From Trichopria drosophilae (taxonomy: Eukaryota > Arthropoda > Insecta > Hymenoptera > Diapriidae), in assembly GCA_030407085.1 (NCBI GenBank), contig CM059584.1:103415001-103479000 (forward strand): 64,000 bases of DNA, read 5' to 3'. The notes beneath the pieces are model-generated. The model saw only the letters and a list, made by a program, of their open reading frames with translations, had not been told where the DNA came from and searched no databases. A program made the translations under genes and the position numbers. This document shows positions 34,774 to 48,125 of this stretch, piece by piece (the first letter of the stretch is position 1; each line of letters starts with the position of its first letter).

Positions 34774-36193
34774 CTAAAAGTACAAAATACTAACAAGGGA
34801 AGTTATCGGATGTTAATCGCGAATATAAACAAGAGTTGTATGTTTCGAAGGGACTCGTCAAATATAAGTTACCTCTAGAGAATTTTACTTCAATGGATTG
34901 TACACACGATTAAATTAAATTAAATTAAATTTGAGCACTTTTTCTACTGTTACTGTCATTTCGGCTAATCACCAATACATTTCAGTCCTTTGAAGATGCC
35001 TGGGAAGATTATAAGGTTACTCATTCCAAATAAGGTTATGGATTTAAAAATTTCAATGTGGCATTAGTCAGAATGACCGAAACAGTACAAAAAGTGTTAA
35101 CATTTTATTTTATTTAATTTACGCATAGCATAGACCCTTTAAACAATACAACACTTATTTATCTTCACGATTAACACTTCCCTTGTAAGTATCTTCCGCT
35201 GTTAAGGAGTCGTTATTTTGGACTTGTAAAAATTAAACAGAAAATGTTGTTCTACTCCACATTAAGTAATTAAGAATCTTAAGTAGCACCAGACCTCTTA
35301 GTGGTGACAATACAGATTCACAATCTTTTTCCATTTTTTGTTTTAGATCACAAGGAGAGCCGAAATCACCTGCGCCAGTAGTCCACAGTTTCGCACATTA
35401 TTTTATAAACGAATAAATGAATGTTTTTCATAACGATGCAAAATGTTTTATATTCTATTGGATTATACCTTTTAGGGAAAAAAAACATTTCTTGGATTGT
35501 ATGCAGTAGTTCCAAAGACAACAATGATGAAATATTAGACTTTTTTTAACACTCCGGGAGCAGAAATCGGTTTAGCGCCCTGCAGTGGAATCTGCGGGCT
35601 CAGATTATCGAGCTCCACGCCCGTCGTATTAACTAATAGTATGCAACATTGGCGAAATATCGATATTTAATGAGTATGATTGTCACCCTCACTTCGCTCT
35701 TGCGACAAACTTCGCACTCGTCGAAGATCGGTAATAGCGCCCTTGTTACATAATATACTATATTTTAGACGTGCATATTAGAATGCTTCCTTAATTTTGC
35801 TACACAATATGGGTGTTATGCAAGGTAAAGTTTTGCTCAGCACAGAGATCTCTTAAAATAATTTCTTTATCCTACCTCAATGAATAAATCTCACCGAAAA
35901 ATGTAACAAGAAAACACTACTTTGTTTTAAATAATCGAATAACGCGATTTGAATTCCTGTACTTTTTAAAATTAAAGTAGCTAATCTATAAAGCTCGATA
36001 AATTGCACGTCAGAAATTATTGGTTTATCGCATCTATACACAATGAACAGACGTTAAAAATTGCTATGAAAACCCGTCAATTTTATCCCAAGACAAAATG
36101 TAGTAGTAAATAACTGAATTGCAATTAAAAAAAGAATTAAATCGGAAACGAGATAAAGGAAAATCGTTCAAAGGGTTTAATAAATTCATTGTT
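34774..36193. other. No gene seen; AAATT microsatellite
   Basis: A pentanucleotide TAAAT run lies at 34911-34932. The rest is AT-rich with a slightly GC-richer patch around 35570-35720 without a frame. Confidence 0.5.
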
Positions 36194-36454
36194 TCAAACG
36201 AATTGCATGTACATTGCATACGGTGAATAAACATCTAAACTAGCGCCTGCAAATGTAAAGTGTTTGAAACAACGGCTCGGTCGTGAAATAGAACGAGTTT
36301 CCATACTCCTAACAGGACCGTTTCGATAGCTTAATTTCGAGTTACGTACGCAGTTAGGGTCGCTGCGGCAAGGACGACAGCAGGTCGTGCCAATTTTACC
36401 CAAAATGCAGCAGGCCGCACGATTGCCCGCACATGGATTTCGGATGTCCACCAT
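36194..36454 (-). CDS. Cysteine-rich open frame, uncertain
   Basis: An 86-codon frame starts directly after a stop. Its first 36 residues include NPCAGNRAACCILGKIG and TTCCRPCRSDPNC: eight cysteines in about thirty residues, two CC pairs, and no hydrophobic leader. The second half (from about residue 37) is basic and featureless. GTACGT at the end of the Cys-rich part could be a splice donor. The area is GC-richer than its flanks. This could be an exon of a cysteine-rich extracellular protein or a chance frame in a conserved non-coding island. I cannot name a family. Confidence 0.2.
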   Translation of the reverse strand: MVDIRNPCAGNRAACCILGKIGTTCCRPCRSDPNCVRNSKLSYRNGPVRSMETRSISRPSRCFKHFTFAGASLDVYSPYAMYMQFV

Positions 36455-37655
36455 TCAGGACAATGTCAAGCCAAACGAAATGCACCGGTATTAATTCGCA
36501 TTACTATGTTAATTACGGGTTGAAATGGTTTCTAATAATTTCAAAATTTCCGAAAATTTCGTCATAGAATTACAATATTACATACGCAGAGTTTATCAAA
36601 TTATTGCTCACGAAATGTTTATCAATAATTATTAAGCAAAGTTTGTTTACGTTTCAATTTCATTTTTAATTATTACAACAAGAGTTCTCATTATTTACAG
36701 ATATTTGAATATTTCGATGACCTAAATATTGTCCAACTGAATTTATGAGAAGCTATGCGAGAAATGACAGGATATAAAAAATGAGAGAATTTTTTTTCTT
36801 TTTGCGAAAGTCTAGCAACTCGAAGCAATGAAAAATAAAATTTCCAACTTTATGTTGTTGGGACAGTTCGACCGTAAAAGAGATGTTTATTTTACGCGCG
36901 TTCAACATTTTATGTAAAAAGATACAAAGTTTCTGGAAAACCTTGGTTATAAGTTTGAAGAGTATAATTTCCTTTCCATATTTGGATTGCATGATGAACC
37001 CTTCGTATTTTCTGAAAAAACGAAATAACAATGCATGCGCATCTGGTATTTACCGCTGGGACCGGATCGGCAAGTTTTCGTCTTCGAAGTCCACGAAGCG
37101 CAAGTTTCTCAAAAAAATATTGTTATATCCGTGTGTTTCATAAAAAATAATATAATTCATATTTATCATATTTTAATAACCTTGCAATCACTTGATAAAT
37201 AATGATCTGGTAAATCCACTACCTAGATTGTTTAACTTAATTAGTGCGCATTGCGTCTTATTTTCATGACGATTAATTTGGCTATTAAATTACATCCAGG
37301 AAACCGGTCGATTTTGTGTTTTTTTACTTAGTTTTCCCCCTGTCAGCTTATACGGATAGGGATTTTTGAGACAGTAAAAAGTATGGCAAGATAAACCTTC
37401 CAAATTTTCAGCCCGCTACTAATTTTTTAATCAAAATTTCCCCATTTTAATGGGCTATAACGGTATTAAAATAAAAAGAATCATGCAATATCATGAAGAA
37501 ATTTATCCAGAAGTCGCTTCAGTTTTGAAAATTTAGGGTTATGTTTATCTCGTTCAAAAGGTAAAAAGCAATCAATTGTATGGTTAATAACTCAATCCAT
37601 TTACAAATTCTTCACTGGCAGATTTCTTAGAATGTTATTTTGTGTTAGCTAAAGA
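36455..37655. other. No gene seen
   Basis: Overlapping frames on opposite strands (36753-37031 minus, 36883-37143 plus) have no recognisable domain. Confidence 0.45.
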
Positions 37656-37800
37656 TATAACCAGTGATGGACAGAGAACTCTTAATTATACAATTTCGCA
37701 AGGAAAGATTTTCCGGATATTTCCATATTTTCATACATTTAACATCTACAATTTTCATTTTTAACATTTTTTCTGAAAAGGTTTTTACAAAAATGATTGA
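37656..37800 (-). repeat. Dispersed repeat, copy 3 (partial, reversed)
   Basis: TTTTCATACATTTAACATCT is the reverse complement of the AGATGTTAAATGTATGAAAA block of 7855-8040, followed by related sequence. Only the distal part of the repeat is present. Confidence 0.4.
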
Positions 37801-38119
37801 ATAATGTAATTACCATCAGTTGCTATCGCTACTGTAGGTCATAAGCCTGCGAAATTTGAATTGTTTTAGTTTTTTAGTTTGTAAGATAATCATTCATACA
37901 ATAGTTGATAATTTATTTTTCATGCTTCTTCTGATTGAAAATAAATCAACTTAGGGTATTTTTGTATATTTTATTGCTTATATCTATTGTGTGTAATTTA
38001 GAAAGAATATTACCATCGAAAAACAAGATAGAACGCTTGATTTTCGATTCATGGTAATCGATTTTTTGGATATGCGAAATTAGCCGCGATTATTAAATAT
38101 TTTGATTTTGTGGTACCTG

Positions 38120-38600
38120 ATTGCTGGCTTCGTACTTTCCGGATCTAGCAATCAATCCCACAGATCGCCAGCAGGCAGCGAAAGAGGCAAATGGAGATAA
38201 TCTGAAGTGCGAATTCCCGATTACAATTTTTCAAAAAATTCGGATATTTAAATATTTTGTTTTCTTGTTTTTTGCAGGGCGAGTGTTCGCAATTGCACAA
38301 ATGCTGGCAATCGTCCTTTTGGTCGCAATTGCCTTGTCGTTCACCTTAACGTTCGTAATTTCGTTCGCAATCACTTTTACGTGCATTCGCATTTTCAATT
38401 GTGCTGATGTTGAATTTACAATCACTCGTGCGTTAGTGGGCTCGTTTTCGCCTGTCGGGCACTTTACATGTTTTTTATGAAGAAACCGAACAGTGTAAAT
38501 TTTAATATGTTCAAGTGCATTCTCCGCAGAATTTCCGTTGTTATGACTCCATTTTCGAAATGGACACACGCCACGGTATAAAATTAATTCAATTGAGTCG
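38120..38600. other. Island with recurring TTCGCAAT motif; no gene called
   Basis: Frames of 119 (plus) and 128 (minus) codons overlap here. The plus frame has a hydrophobic middle, but that comes from repeated TCGCAAT(T/C) units (38290-38400) and not from a recognised membrane protein. A pyrimidine tract ending in TTTTTTGCAG (to about 38277) looks like a splice acceptor, yet no frame after it shows a domain. I list it as unexplained. Confidence 0.35.
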
Positions 38601-39720
38601 ATATCATTAGGAGTCAATTTAATTTAAAGATATTTTATTCGTTTTATATTCAGTTTGAAATTAGATAAAATGATCTTTCAATTATCTTAAAATTTTTAAA
38701 TTTAATACTTTTGGGATACGAGTTTTTTCGTCATTTTATAGCCCAATTTATGTAGAACAACTGTGGACATAGATTGTGTGCAGACGATGAAAATAAATAA
38801 AGGTACACAAGGCATATGCGCTGTCTAACATTTTGTTAGGATACCAAATAAATTGGTTATTTTAACAAATTGCGTATATTACATGAACAACGTGGTCTAA
38901 CTCTAAAAGGTAAAGGAACTAAGAAAAATGTATTTCATTTGTTCTATGAACTCACTTAATAGTTGAAATAACCAACTGTTTTCCAAATAATTAAAAGTTG
39001 GTCCAACTAAGTTGTTTTTACGTGGACATTTTCGACCAGATCTTATGTCCAGAATCAGACATAACGGTGCTGAAAACAGAGAACATTGATGTTTTTTAAA
39101 AATGATGAGAAATCATTTTTAGCCATGTTGTAACTAGAGAAAGTTTAAAAAAAGCATGACCTTTTATGGCTTATTAATTAGTTCATGAATTATGTGGCAT
39201 CGAAATGTTCATGGATTGTATGATTTTTACCTCACTAACGTCCTTAGTTAACATTACACTTCACTAGCATTATAATCTTGGCGCACAGCATTTTAAACTG
39301 GGCTGTGAAAAGGTATTGGATTGAACTACTTGTAAACTATTCTCTATTTGTCCGTCTTTATTTTACAGAAGACCCATTTGTATCCACTGAAAATAAAATA
39401 TTTTGTAAATTTAAACAAATGATGAGTTATCCAGTGGGGATTAATTATTTTTTAGTTTTCATAATATAACTACATTTAGTTCAGATTTCTAAATGAAAGT
39501 TGGATTATCTAAACATACTTATCAACACTACTAAAAATTGAGTTGTTTAGGGAAATTTACTTAATATTTTGTTCTGTGTTAATAATCTATAGTTGTGTGG
39601 TACATTTTTCATTACTACTGCTATTATATTTTTAACCGGTTAACTGGTGCAGCATTTTCTACTTTTCGTGCCAACTCAGGTGGATGCGAATCATCCGCTA
39701 AATTCGTGAAATCTACTTCT
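38601..39720. other. No gene seen
   Basis: AT-rich. Between about 38850 and 39030 TTGGTTATTTTAACAA and GTTGAAATAACCAACT form a loose inverted pair, possibly an old MITE. Confidence 0.4.
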
Positions 39721-40015
39721 ATGAGGTAGTTTTGTGCTCCTGATTTCATTTCCTAGCTCAGTTAACTTTTTGCAACATCCTAAAGGGGTGAAAAAAATGG
39801 GTTTAGCGTGAAATTTTCAGTTTTTCTACAAACATAGATCTAGGGGTTTTTATATTGCTGATTCCATTTCTAAGCTCAGTTTTCATTTTAAAATATCCTA
39901 AAGGATTGAAAAATAAGGGTTGAAGTAGGGTAGAGAAGTGGAATATAAGAGTTGTGGGCGGAATTTTTAGTTTTTCTAGATACTTAGATCTAGGGGTTCT
40001 GGTACCTTGCGCCAA
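39721..40015. repeat. Imperfect direct repeat, two to three units of 118-150 bp
   Basis: Recurring landmarks in order: (C/T)TAGCTCAGTT-like, CCTAAAGG followed by TGAAAAA, TTTTCAGTTTTTCTA/TTTTTAGTTTTTCTA, and AGATCTAGGGGTT. The second unit has about 32 extra bases. The minus-strand frame at 39803-40015 repeats within itself for this reason. Confidence 0.7.
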
Positions 40016-40328
40016 TGAGATAATGTTGTGCCGTTATTCTCGATTTCGGTCTGTAAATAGAGGTTCTAGTATACTATACACGTTAATTTATGTCCTTTAT
40101 CTCAAATTATGCGAAACTGACAATAAATTTTGAGGTTACGATTCAGAATTTCAAATTAACAACCAATTATTCAGATAGAGCATGCCGAAAAACGGTTGAA
40201 TACCAATTTTGGTTCAAATCGGTTGAAATCTTCTAGAGTTATTCAAATATGTACATATATGAGACAGTACCAGTTATATCAAATTTTTTGTACATATGTG
40301 ATACAGTACCATAGTTAACCGGTTTTAA

Positions 40329-40573
40329 CACCTCATACCAAATTCGATTATTTTGTCAGATGGGAAAATTTTAAAAATCACTGTTGAAGTAGGGGATTTT
40401 ATATAGGAAAATGTAGTGTAACCTAAGTAGTAACAGTCCGCGTCATCGTTTGTTTGTAACGGATTCGCTGCTACTGCTTACATTACTGCATTTTCCTATG
40501 TAATATTCACGATTTCAACAGCGATATTTTAAACTTTCCCATATGATAAAACAATCGAATTTGGTATGAGGTG
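40329..40573. mobile_element. Hairpin MITE, ~245 bp
   Basis: The left arm starts CACCTCATACCAAATTCGAT and the right arm ends with the complement ATCGAATTTGGTATGAGGTG. Arms pair over about 100 bases each through ATGGGAAA, CACTGTTGAA and TATAGGAAAATG(T/C)AGT to a short loop around CGTCATCGTTTG. Weaker pairing of flanking GATACAGTACC and GGTACATCTCATC suggests the original element was longer. Non-coding. Confidence 0.82.
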
Positions 40574-41575
40574 GTACATCTCATCATATTGTGTCCGATT
40601 TAGGTAGTTTCGGACTATATACATGTTATAATCCATTTTTTTATTTTTTTAGTATCCATAACAACACATTTTTAAATAGATCAGGATTATACGTTTAGTG
40701 AAAGAAGTTTATATTTCTCACAATTTCAAATTATTCAATTTTTTAGTTCCAAAGTATACAAACTAAAATATTGAATTCATTCGAATATAAACTACATAGA
40801 ACACTGTCATTAACTATGTATACTACTTGTATATTCCCTTTCATATGAATCCAAAAATATTGATGAAAATATGGCCTTTTCTCGTAATTTTCAAGTTCTT
40901 GTGCAGTTTCTATATTCACTACATTATAGTATAATATCGCTGCTACTATGTAGAAACTAGGCATGTACTACTGGACAGTTTGAGCTAAAATTTACTTTTC
41001 AGAAATTGGGAAAATTAAAACCAATCTATTTTTACCTGCCCGATTTTCTACCTTGACATGAATAAATTTGTAGGAACTTGAGAGATATCAGCTTCCATAA
41101 ACGCCTCAATTGGATAGTTTATCTTATACATTTTCAAATATATTAACACAACACTTTTTATGAGTTTGTATCAAACATTTTTCAATTGTTAGAAATTATA
41201 TATGCAGTCGCTTTCGAAACTGACAAACAACATGCTCATATTTCAATGTCCATTTATCTGGATAGTTTTTTATTACTAAGCAGAAAGAGTCGCGAATCTC
41301 ACTAGAATCTCTCATTGAAAAATGTCGGTGCTTAGGTGTAATTTAGAGCAAGGATCGCGCGGGCGCTCGTTGAAGCTCAAAAAATGTTGGCTGGCCGAGA
41401 ATAATAGCGAAAACATCCTGGGTAACGAAGTAGGGATTCGCTTAATAAAATCCCTAGTGTAATTAAATCTTCCTGTTTTTATATTCCTTTTTTCAACGCC
41501 ATTTTTAGTAGCGGATTCATTGCGTATTCTTCGCAAAACTTTACTTTTTACATTTAAGTTATGCGCTCATTTCTC
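40574..41575. other. No gene seen
   Basis: AT-rich with short frames only. Confidence 0.5.
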
Positions 41576-41960
41576 CAAGGTGTCTGGTTGAAGGTTAGAG
41601 ATTTGATTTTTCGCAGTGCTGTACGTGAGGAGAGGCCGAAATTTCTGAGGAGGAGGGAGGAGGTGAAACGTCTAATTGATTAATGGAGTTCGAGCAAGCG
41701 ACCAGCCGAAACAATAGGAAACGTACGGAGCATAGGTAAAACAGTATGAACCGTTATCCTGCTGGGCTATGTGTTAAGACCGAACTCTGCATCTGGCAGT
41801 GATGTAAACGTTCAAGGCGGTCCTTAATCTTTAGCGCGGCGTGATCGTACCAAGGAAATTTCAATGCATCCGATGCAATTTGGATCTCTCCTATTTTCCG
41901 AAAATGAGCGACGAGTCGATATCCCTTTCGGCATCGTATAATAGTTTTGGACATTTTTAT
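41576..41960. other. GC-richer island, no frame recognised
   Basis: Includes GAGGAGAGGCCGAAATTTC, a purine-rich GAGGAGGGAGGAGG run and TTTAGCGCGGCGTGATCG. A 66-codon minus-strand frame (41754-41954) lacks a domain. Possibly conserved non-coding DNA. Confidence 0.3.
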
Positions 41961-44900
41961 GTCGGATTTTCAGCAGTCGGGTGACGTTCTATTTTCGTTA
42001 CAAGTATTATTTCAGTTTTAGTTATTCATAACAGTTTATGTGGACCTAATTATATGTCAAATATTACATAATAAATTATATCATTTTTTATACTAACAGT
42101 ACTGAAATAAATAAAGTTTCTGCAGATTGACATTATCTACGACTAAGAAATCATTATATTTTTTAATAATTTTAAACCATCAAGATTGCAAAAAAAGAAT
42201 TGAAAAATGGCAAATTTGAATCACTTAAAAAAATTAAATCTATTTAACAATGGCTACCTATTCTTTTGGAAATCCTAGTGAATCAATGTCTCGGTTTCTT
42301 TTATGGGCATTTGCGTTCAATTTCAGCGGAACGAACATCATTTAGATTGAACTATTTCGACTATTATTTTCAGAATGAGCTTGTCCTTTACAGCAGTGCT
42401 ATTTATTTTAATCGCGTTATTAATCTTCTAAAAACTCCTGCCGCCCGTGCTAATTGTTAATTGATTAATTGGGAGTTCTTGTACCTTGTGCCCGGCAATT
42501 GTATCGATATTCGTGATAATGCAATTTTGGCTTGCTTATTGTATTAGTCCTATTCAGGCACCTATGGATTATTTTACTCATTTAGGTACGTTTCTAGATG
42601 ACGAGCGTAGGATACAGCATGAGCAAATTATTACAACTGTTTAATGTAAATATGGCCATAATGATGTTTTATTTTATTTAATCGATTTTATCAAAAATCT
42701 ATTTGCATATTTTCAGATATTGTATCACTAATTTAAGATTTATAAAATTGTGATATTATTGTATACGGAAATGTTTCATTTTGACTTGTTTTGCAAAATA
42801 GCAGTACATTCTTGTGGTAGTATGTGGTGTGTTGTTTCCGATTTAATTCTGCAATTTCCAGCATTTTTTTTATCTTGTGCACAAGTTATAGTATTATAGA
42901 ATTTTGTATGTAAAGAAAACATATTTTTCAATTTTATTTACATGTCGTCTGACATTATGCGAGAAACCGATAGTCGATACGAATTTTGTATTAAATATAA
43001 ACAAAACCGATTTAAATACAAGTAACTTTTTCAGCCAAACGAGAGCCTACAAAATTAGTTTTCCTTAATATCAGGTATGATATTTTTGTTGCAGGATTAT
43101 CTCTGAATCGAAGCATGTAATAAAGCAAATTGCATAGGTCATACCCTGAAAAGAGTTACCCTCTCACCTGTCTGGATCTCCTCCCTATTATATAAAAATC
43201 TTAATTTTTGTTGATGTTTATGCCATCTAACAATAAGCACTCTTCTTTGCAAACCTCCGAATTATTATGGTCCACTACAACTTTACCGGTTTATTTTTCA
43301 TTTAAGTAATCATTACTCTAGATTTGACTGAATTCGAGATTCTTTAAATAAATTAGAAATATTCTATATTTTGTGAGAGTAAAATAAAGGACCTGCAAAA
43401 ATTGGCTGTTAGATTTGAAGGTCGGATATCCAACAAAAAAAGAGAAAAATTAGCCATTAAAATCAAGTACATTAACATGAACTCTTATGACAGAGCCACT
43501 TCGGGAGGCAGGGAGTGAAAGATTTTTAGTTGTTAACTATTACAGACAAACTTGAAAAACTAAATTATAATAGTTAGAACTACACGCTTTCTAAAGAGTT
43601 CCATAACGCATAGACCACCGAACGAAATACAAAGATGTTGTCAGTTAAAACACACCTAATCATACCAATTATTATACTCGTCTGAACAGATCTGATCAGA
43701 TTAGTAAATCGAACTAAACTAGCATGCACCTCTTAGCATGTCAGCGAAGTATGTGACATAAAATCGTATGCTTTATAGTATTCCTTAGTGCTGAATATAT
43801 TATTAATCGCATTGAATTTCATTCCCTACTTAATGAATAGTTTCAAGTTTAAAGAATGACGTTACACTTATTTACAAACCAGAGTTACCCGAGTCAAATT
43901 CGCACAGTGGAACTCTTTTTTAATATTTCACTATAAAATCAAATATCAAAATCAAGACCAAAATGAGACTTGAATATGGACTTCGGTAAACAAATTGACT
44001 GAATGTAAAATGTAACGTAAATAAGACCACTTAGCCCAGGACAGAATTAAATACTGTATATTACTGCGATGTAATCAGTTTTATTTATTCATTCATTATT
44101 TATGTAAAAGCTCTAGCAAGAGTAAGATCCGCTTAACTGTAAAAACAAATACTAAAAGTGTTGTGTTGAGCAAACATATTTTTCGTTGGGAAAAGAATAG
44201 CTCTATCGGGCTTTAATCTTATTCACAGAACAAAATAAGTTATAAAGTTGTTACGTCTGAAATTCAGCATTCCATGAGGCCTAATTTCAGGATTTTCATA
44301 AAATAAGACAATGGTTAGTCTTGAAGTCTTACTTTCAATGATATAAAAAAAGCCTTTTAGACGATATTCAAAGCTAAAAAATAGTTTTTTCTTTATTATT
44401 TACAATATTGATTATTTCGTACAAGTTCTATTTTACAATATGAAAACAAGTTTATAAGCTTTATTTTAAGCCTTATTGGAAATTTTCAGTACATGTTTGA
44501 TTTTCATTGAATGTTGTAAAATTGGTACACTGTAAAGAATTTGACAACATATAAACTTTTTACTTATTTAACCGGTTTTCAAATGCACTTCATCAATTTC
44601 AGTCATTGTTCCAAAGAAGAGGAATGAAGTGTCGTCCCTTAGCACAGAGCAAGTTTTTTTAAAAAATAATTTTAAATATTTCTATTGATATAGTCTAACA
44701 TCAATTTCGGATATTCTTAATAAAACATTTATTTACCTAAAAACTGCAACAATATGTTTTGTACATGAAAACCATGAAATCGCAGCACATACAACAAGTA
44801 ATTAGTAAGTACAGTGTGGTAGAGTAGCCAAAATGAAGCCACCAATAAATTTCCACGTGTATATAATCATTTTCAAAAAGATACTATGCACTCAGGACTA

Positions 44901-47900
44901 TGTATGTAGGTTATTAAATGAAATTCGGAAGTTAATATTGACTTCAGTATAAGTAACTTTTTTAATTTAGCTACATATTTGTATAAATATACGTAGAAAC
45001 ATATAAATTTAAAGGAATTAGAAGATATTAACAACTATTATTCAATATTATAAAATAGCATTTTACTAAAAGTTCGATATTTCTCGAACGAAATTCATCA
45101 ATATTTTACGGATTTTTAGTAATAATTGTCATTTTAGTAATATTAACTGTTTACTCCGAGTAGCCGCTTCCTGAGCAGAATAATTTTAAGGCTGAGTGAA
45201 TATTGATCAGGCTTTGATCCTGCAGTGATAAGACGAGTGTTATCTAGAGGACCTGACTGTTATCTGATGTTACCTGATTCAAGAAAACATAACTGTTACA
45301 AGTTCGTTGTTAATGTCTGATCATTAAGCTTAAAAATAACCATTATTACCTGATGACGACGATCTAACCTGTTTATAACAAATTTGAAAAATTGATCCAA
45401 TCATTTTCAACTAAAAGTTAAATCAATATTTTCGATGGTACATGGAAAAAATTAAATAGTTAGAACTACTTACTAAATAGTGCAATAAGTCACAGCCATC
45501 GTTTTTAGTTAATTTTACTATCTAAAAAGTGGACTGGACAAATTAGGTAACCAAGCCTACAATTTAAATAGTAAAACCTACTAAAAATGAAGTTGTATTA
45601 GATTTCAGTATTTATATAGTAAAAACAGCTCTTTATTTTTTTTCATCTAACTTTGAAATATAGGAATAACTAAAATATCATATTAATTGAGAAATGCTTA
45701 CGTAAACAACTGCTGAATAATTATAAGCAATAATAATACGCAATTGCGTATGCAATGTGAGTAACGCGATGCTTAATAGTTACCTCAATACATAACGAAT
45801 AATACAAATCAACTGAATTTTTTATTTTCATTACTTGGCGTGAATCGACGAGAATCGACGAGAATTCGATTGACCTGAAACCTGTGACAGAAGGATACCT
45901 TGCCTGAGCCTGATAGCAAAGAGTCTGTTCGAGTGGTAGTTAGATCAAACTTCATATTCCAGATCAGAGCCTTATGCATATTCAGACAATAATGGCTCAC
46001 CAGGGCCGAATAAAAATTTTTACTGGAGTTATTGTTAACTGAAATGAATATAATAAATTCACTACATGAACGAGATTAACCTAACTCCAAAAAAAGTTGT
46101 TGTTGTTTTTACTACTTTCCAGTAGACTACCTAGTAGTGCGTATTTATTAAAAAATTTTCTAATTATTTTTAAAGTTATAGTTTTAAATGTGGGAGTATC
46201 TTTCCTGCCACACTTCGTTTATTCAGCTTCTTATCTCCGCACGTATTTTATTCTTGTCCCCCATGTAACGTACTACCCCAGAGGTATTACAATCTACCTT
46301 TATCTCTAGTCGTTTACAAAGTCTGTATTCAACAAACACGTTTGTTTCGGTATCCAAAGTTTCGTCGTATGGCGGCGAAACTAAAGTATTGAATGCTTAG
46401 AACTCTCTAGACCATCATGATTATAGCGATTAAGAATCTGAGATTGGATCAGTGATCGAGAGGTAGAGGTGGTTTTATAGCCTCGCATGGTAACAAACAC
46501 TGTAAAAAAGAAGTGCTTAAATTAATATCAGAAATACGACTGAAATCTGGAATTAAGAAAGGAAATGAACGTAAGACGCATTGCAAATAAGACCACTTAC
46601 ATTGGCTTTGAGATGTAATCGTTTTATAAATAATGAGGATTTTATGATAACAGGGTCTATGTTTGTGATAAAAAACAAATAATCTATCATTAAAAAATAC
46701 TCATTTAATACTCTGCAAATTCAATTTATTTATTTTAAAACATCAACGTGTTAGTCTGAGCTATCTAAGGCGTGAAAATATCTTCAAATAATATATTTAT
46801 GGCATTTTAGACATCAAAAAGTCTAAAAATCAGACACTTTCATCTCGAAGGAAGACTGTTATTGCAAAGTTTCTGTCTGCAGTGAGCTGGCAGATGCCTT
46901 ACGGGAAAGAAAGCGTTGGTTGAGAAAAACAACTAATCGGTTGGCCCAACAAATTGTGTTATTTCGCTCAGCTCTAGCAAATAGAATGATTGGGAGGGCC
47001 AATTTATCCAATATATTGCTTTGCCATCTAATAGTTTACCTACCAATTAATTGGTTCCTCAACCAACAAGTCTTAACCAACAAGTCTCAACCGCAGTTCG
47101 TTTCCCTAATTTTTTCCTGTATATCATAACATAAATTCGGTATATATTAATATCTGTGTTCTGAACGTTCTAATGTCTCCAAGAAAGCATATGGTTGTAA
47201 GCGAACTTAGAATCAAAATATGTAATCATAATGGATATGAAATTTCGAATCATATTTAAGAGATCATGTGTTTTTTCCGTTTTAAAAAGTAGAATTTGTC
47301 TCTAAATGAAACGCGAAAACTTCTAAGATTAGTTGTTTCTGCATAGCTTCGATAATTCTTTAATTTAAACTGTACAAATATTGTTAACACTTTTTGGGTG
47401 TATTTAAGTCTTATTCCATTTTGGAAACAATTACCATTAAAAATTTATAAGATTAAATTGACATGCCCTATTTCCCCATGATTCAATAATTCCATCAACT
47501 GATATCACCTTAGTTCGTTGCTAATTCCAACCATTTTCATCACCATTACCGTTTTTCTTATTTAAATATGTGTCTGCCAAATAAACAAGTTAATTATAAG
47601 CGTTGAAATAGAATAGAAAAATGCTGCTGTAGGAAGAAAAATATTCACAAAAATCATGCAATTATTTATCGGAACTAAGTAAGTAAAGTAGACACACTCT
47701 TAGTTCCGATTTCTATCAACAAATCTTTCTAGACTTTTTGCCCGGATCTACTAAAGTTTCTTTTTAATTTTCTTGATATTTATAAGTCTGTTCATTAGGA
47801 AGTCAAGTCACTCCGATAGGATGGAGATTCGATAATGATCACTATTTGCCCCGTGAAAGTATTAGAGGAAGAAAATTGATTAAAAAACACAGTTGTAGAA

Positions 47901-47962
47901 AATAAATTAATTTATGCACTGTCGATTAGATAGTAAAAAATACTACAAATACCACCGCTCGG
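41961..47962. other. Long stretch without recognisable genes
   Basis: About 6 kb of AT-rich DNA. Seen within it: a short direct repeat AACCAACAAGTCT in two copies at about 47065-47095; a CTGAT/TTATCT-rich stretch at about 45170-45370; and ATAGTTAGAACTAC in two places (about 43573 and 45458), a hint of another dispersed repeat. None is strong enough for an element call. Confidence 0.5.
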
Positions 47963-48125
47963 CCGCTATATTCACCTGATTTAGCTCCCTGCGACCTCTT
48001 TTTATTCACGAAAGTAAACTTGCGCTGCGTGGAATCCTGTTTGAATCGATCGAGACTATAAAAGAAAATTCGCGAAATGAGATGAAGCCTATGCCGGAAA
48101 ATAAAAGGTGTTTCAAAAAGGAGCA
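47963..48125 (+). pseudogene. mariner transposase C-terminal remnant
   Basis: The frame from 47963 reads PLYSPDLAPCDLFLF, the YSPDLAP-x-D-(Y/F)F(L)F motif that carries the third catalytic aspartate of mariner transposases. A one-base shift near 48030 then gives FESIETIKENSRNEMK followed by PMPENKRCFKK, matching the usual ESIE-x-I-K and P-x-x-x-x-x-KCF tail. Only the last ~55 residues remain; the upstream catalytic domain and the terminal repeats were not found. Frameshifted and truncated, hence inactive. Motif recognition is strong even though the relic is short. Confidence 0.85.

Noticed and set aside
38121..38617. Overlapping frames of 119 and 128 codons on opposite strands
   Set aside because: Recurrent TCGCAAT units give both frames; no domain, start context or partner exon.
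45170..45370. CTGAT/TTATCT-rich stretch as a tandem repeat
   Set aside because: Spacing is irregular and units too short to separate from chance in AT-rich sequence.
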